Part shown: positions 22,950-25,386 of the stretch, piece by piece | How the letters are laid out: each line of letters begins with the position of its first letter | Position numbering within the stretch: the first letter of the stretch is position 1 | DNA from: Halobacteriales archaeon QH_10_70_21 | GTDB taxonomy: Archaea; Halobacteriota; Halobacteria; Halobacteriales; Haloarculaceae | Direction: 5' to 3' | DNA: 25,386 nt | Assembly (NCBI GenBank): GCA_003021325.1 | Contig: PXQM01000107.1 | Location: 4,409 to 29,794 of the forward strand | The notes under the pieces: generated by a model | Databases searched by the model: none | What the model saw: the letters and a program-made list of their open reading frames with translations, nothing else | Told to the model about the DNA's origin: nothing | Translations under genes and position numbers: made by a program

Positions 22950-24104
22950 TCAGTACGCCTCGATGCCGGCCTCGAGGCGGTCCAGCCCCGTCTCGAGGCG
23001 GTCCATCGAATTGGCGAAGGAGAGGCGGAGGCGGCCCTCGCCGGCCGTCCCGAAGCCGCTCCCCGGCGCGAGCACCACGCCGTGGTCGGTGAGGAGGTAC
23101 TTCGCGAACGGCAGCGAGTCGGCGTCGACGTCGGGGTCGAGGAAGGCGTAGAAGGCGCCCTCGGGCCGCGGCGCCGACAGCCCGTCGATGGCCTCGATGC
23201 GCTCGGCGACGTAGTCGCGGCGGCGCTCGAAGGCCTCGTACATCTCCTCGAACGGCTCCTGTGGCCCGGTGAGCGCCTCGATGGCGGCGTGCTGGGCGAC
23301 GCTCGAGGCGCAGGCGGTCGTCGACTCGTGTATCTTCACCACCTCGTCGAGCACCGTCCGGTCGCCGGCCAGCCAGCCGAGCCGCCAGCCCGTCATCGCG
23401 TAGGTCTTCGAGCAGGAGCCGACCGTGAGCACGTGCTCGGGGTGGCCGGTCAGCGCCGCGATGCCCCGCGGCTCGCGGTCGTAGGTCAGCCCCGCGTACA
23501 CCTCGTCGGCGATGACGTAGGCGCCACAGTCGGCGGCCGCCTCGACGACCGTCCGTATCTCGTCGGGGTCGAACACTCGCCCCGTCGGGTTCGAGGGCGT
23601 CGTCAGCACGACCGCCGCGGTCTCCGGCCCCATGCGGTCGGTCAGGCGGTCGGCGTCGAGCGCGAAGCCGTCGGCGGCCGACATCGGCACCTCGACCGGT
23701 CGGCCCTCCGCGAGGTACGCCTGGGTCTCGTAGTTGGGCCACGCCGGCCCCGGGTACAGCAGTTCCTCGCCCGGCCCGACGACCGACAGCGTCGCGAGGT
23801 GCAGCGCCTCCATCCCGCCGACGGTGACTGCTATCTCGTCGACGTCGTGCTCGACGCCGTAGTCGTCGGCCATCGCGTCGCTGATCGCCCGCCGGGTCTC
23901 CGGGAGGCCCGCGTTCGGCGTGTAGTGGGTCGCGCCGCTGCGGGCCGCCTCGGCGGCCGCGTCGACGACGTGCGCCGGGGTGTCGAAGTCCGGTTCCCCC
24001 ACCTCCAGCCGGACGAGGTCGCGGTCGGTCGCCTCCGCGAGGTCGAACATCACGCGGATCTTCGACCGCTCGGCCCGTCGGACCCGCTCGGTCGGCTCGT
24101 GCAC
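22950..24104 (-). CDS. PLP-dependent class I/II aminotransferase
   Basis: From the GTG at 24104 (HEPTERVRRAERSKIRVMFD) the protein has 384 aa, as usual for AspC-type fold I aminotransferases. Features are VRLEVGEPDFDTPAHVVDAA, THYTPNAGLPETRRAISDAM, the cofactor-contacting NPTGRVFDPDE, and the aspartate/tyrosine pair in VIADEVYAGLTYD. The PLP lysine is in SCSKTYAMTGWRLGW and the substrate carboxylate arginine in GRLRLSFANS. It moves amino groups between an amino acid and 2-oxoglutarate; the exact substrate (Asp, aromatic, Ala) is unresolved. An ATG at 24128 would add eight residues. The TATA-like TGTATG at 24131-24126 lies about 24 nt before the GTG, slightly short but favouring it. The gene is intact. 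Confidence 0.87.
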   Translation of the reverse strand: MHEPTERVRRAERSKIRVMFDLAEATDRDLVRLEVGEPDFDTPAHVVDAAAEAARSGATHYTPNAGLPETRRAISDAMADDYGVEHDVDEIAVTVGGMEALHLATLSVVGPGEELLYPGPAWPNYETQAYLAEGRPVEVPMSAADGFALDADRLTDRMGPETAAVVLTTPSNPTGRVFDPDEIRTVVEAAADCGAYVIADEVYAGLTYDREPRGIAALTGHPEHVLTVGSCSKTYAMTGWRLGWLAGDRTVLDEVVKIHESTTACASSVAQHAAIEALTGPQEPFEEMYEAFERRRDYVAERIEAIDGLSAPRPEGAFYAFLDPDVDADSLPFAKYLLTDHGVVLAPGSGFGTAGEGRLRLSFANSMDRLETGLDRLEAGIEAY

Positions 24105-24201
24105 GCGTCCCCATACGTCGGGGGGCATACAGGGTCTTCGGGAACCCGAGGCCGGTCGCCGCAACCCGCCCGACCCGGTCGTTGCTGGTCCCGCCGCACG
24201 G

Positions 24202-24207
24202 ATTTAA
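24202..24207 (+). promoter_or_regulatory. TATA box of the 51-aa gene
   Basis: ATTTAA is centred about 28 nt before the ATG at 24233. It is a clear AT-rich element in GC-rich DNA and is good support for a real small gene. Confidence 0.55.
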
Positions 24208-24232
24208 GCCCGCGGCGCCCGAATCGCCACAC

Positions 24233-24388
24233 ATGACGACCGCCGACGCGGACGGTCGGGAGGCCGACGCGGAGCGCCCGCCGTGGCGGCGCCTGTGGAA
24301 CCGCCTCCGGACGGCAGGGCGGTGGGCCCTCGACTTCTTCCGCGGCTACTCCGGGAGCCGACACCTCAACCGGCGCCGACGGGAGTGA
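24233..24388 (+). CDS. Small basic amphipathic protein
   Basis: A 51-aa frame (MTTADADGREADAERPPWRR...) with an acidic start and a strongly basic, tryptophan-rich second half (RLWNRLRTAGRWALDFFRGY) ending in RRRRE. The middle could form an amphipathic helix lying on a membrane. It is below common annotation cut-offs, but a TATA box at leaderless spacing and the change from acidic to basic composition argue that it is translated. I recognise no family. The sugar dehydrogenase gene starts 74 nt downstream with its own promoter box. Confidence 0.5.
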   Translation: MTTADADGREADAERPPWRRLWNRLRTAGRWALDFFRGYSGSRHLNRRRRE

Positions 24389-24431
24389 CACCGCACTCGG
24401 CCGGCGTCCGGGGACCGCCGACGCAACCGAC

Positions 24432-24438
24432 CTATTTC
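24432..24438 (+). promoter_or_regulatory. TATA-like box of the sugar dehydrogenase gene
   Basis: CTATTTC is centred about 28 nt before the ATG at 24463, at leaderless spacing. Confidence 0.45.
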
Positions 24439-24462
24439 CGTCCCCGCGCCGTACCGGTGGGT

Positions 24463-25386
24463 ATGCAACCGACCCGACGGCGGCTGCTCGGTACCGCGGC
24501 CGCTGGCGTGGGAGCGGGACTGGCCGGCTGTGCAGGCGGCGGACCGGACGAGGACGACGATGACGCTCCCGAGCCGTCCGGAGGCGACAGCACCGCAACG
24601 GCGACCGACGACCCCGGCGACGGCACAGGACTGCCCGCCGCCGTCGGCCTCGAGACGCTCGTCGAGGGCCTGCGGGCGCCGCTGGACGTCGCCTTCACCT
24701 CGGACGGCGACCGCCTGTACCTCGCCGAACAGCAGGGAATCGTCCACGCCTACGAGGCCGGCGACCTCCGCGAGGAGCCGTTCCTCGACCTGCGCGAGAC
24801 CGTGGCCGCTGGCGGCGAGAAGGGCCTGCTCGGAATCGCGCTACACCCGGAGTTGGGCAGGGTCGGACGGCCTGCGGGTCGACTCCGACACCGAGCGGAC
24901 CCTCCTCGAGATTCCACAGCCGCAGGGCAACCACAACGCCGGCGACCTCGCGTTCGGTCCAGAGGGGTACCTCTACGTCGCGGTCGGGGACGGCGGTGCT
25001 GGCGGCGACCAGGGCGAGGGCCACGTCGAGGACTGGTACGACGCCGTCGAGGGCGGCAACGGCCAGGACGTCACCGAGAACCTGCTGGGGAGCGTCCTCC
25101 GGGTCGACGTCGGTTCGGGCGGCGAGGGGGACTACGCCGTCCCCGAGGACAACCCGCTGGTCGGCGAGCCGGGGCTGGACGAACAGTACGCGTGGGGACT
25201 CCGGAACCCCTACCGGATGGCCTTCGACGAGGGGCGGCTGTTCGTCGCCGACGTCGGGCAGAGCCGCTACGAGGAGGTGAACGTCGTCGAGAAGGGCGGC
25301 AACTACGGCTGGAACGTCAGGGAGGGCACGAGCTGCTACGGGGCCGACGACTGCCCCGACGCGACGCCCGGGGCGGTCCGCGGCGG
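24463..25386 (+). pseudogene. PQQ-dependent sugar dehydrogenase-like lipoprotein, internal deletion, 3' partial
   Basis: The ATG at 24463 opens a Tat signal with lipobox (TRRRLLGTAAAGVGAGLAGC) and an acidic Asp/Glu/Thr linker. The soluble glucose dehydrogenase/Hhip-type propeller then begins: LVEGLRAPLDVAFTSDGDRL, KGLLGIALHPE. At about 24853-24862 the frame breaks. Homology resumes one frame over with SDGLRVDSDTERTLLEIPQP, the conserved GNHNAGDLAFGPEGYLYVAV, GDGGAGGD, then WGLRNPYRMAFD and GQSRYEEVN. It is open to the window edge. The lost piece corresponds to the strand region after ALHPEF, an estimated 30-45 residues. The family oxidises aldose sugars outside the cell with PQQ. As written only the first 130 residues would be correct. 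Confidence 0.85.

Noticed and set aside
1..25386. CRISPR array or direct-repeat cluster
   Set aside because: No regularly spaced repeats seen anywhere in the window.

Overview
The window reads as chromosomal DNA of a haloarchaeon. GC content is very high and most deduced proteins are acidic. Many genes have an AT-rich box about 26-30 nt upstream of the start codon, the spacing of leaderless haloarchaeal transcripts. Two secreted proteins carry Tat plus lipobox signals. The gene content (two-repeat tRNA splicing endonuclease, LemA next to a GIDE-domain protein, J-domain/[2Fe-2S] ferredoxin fusion, H-box histidine kinase) is typical of that group. I cannot name the genus.

Layout. 1-3.8 kb, all minus strand: a membrane histidine kinase, LarE sulfur transferase, a YqcI/YcgG (GntA-like) protein, a broken MOSC gene and a Nudix hydrolase. 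3.8-6.6 kb: a decayed, less GC-rich scar with one unrecognised gene, two outward-facing IS200/IS605-type right-end hairpins without a transposase or tnpB, a Fic remnant and an HxlR regulator remnant. 6.6-14.1 kb: a zinc-ribbon protein, a small membrane protein, endA, trpS, a small protein, an ABC-2 exporter (ATPase plus permease) and threonine dehydratase. 14.1-15.65 kb: a membrane protein in two frames, a strong hairpin and a stretch without genes. 15.65-20.2 kb, minus strand: a GCS2-family ligase, a membrane protein, GIDE, LemA and the J-domain/ferredoxin protein. 20.2-25.4 kb: a Tat lipoprotein beta-propeller divergent from an MFS transporter, an aminotransferase, a 51-aa basic protein and a PQQ-type sugar dehydrogenase lipoprotein running off the edge.

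The most striking property is not a single locus. Recognisable gene families are repeatedly cut by internal losses that also shift the frame: histidine kinase (ATP-lid glycine box), MOSC, ABC ATPase start codon, IlvA, a membrane protein, GIDE (twice), J-domain/ferredoxin and sugar dehydrogenase. Both halves usually remain well conserved and in register with the family, apart from a missing block estimated from a few residues up to some 45. This is either recent deletion in the genome or, at least as likely, a systematic assembly artefact.

Genes that plausibly work together: endA and trpS (haloarchaeal tRNA-Trp carries an intron removed by EndA); the ABC ATPase and permease (4-nt overlap); and lemA with the GIDE gene (4-nt overlap). 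I found no convincing new multi-gene defence or metabolic system.
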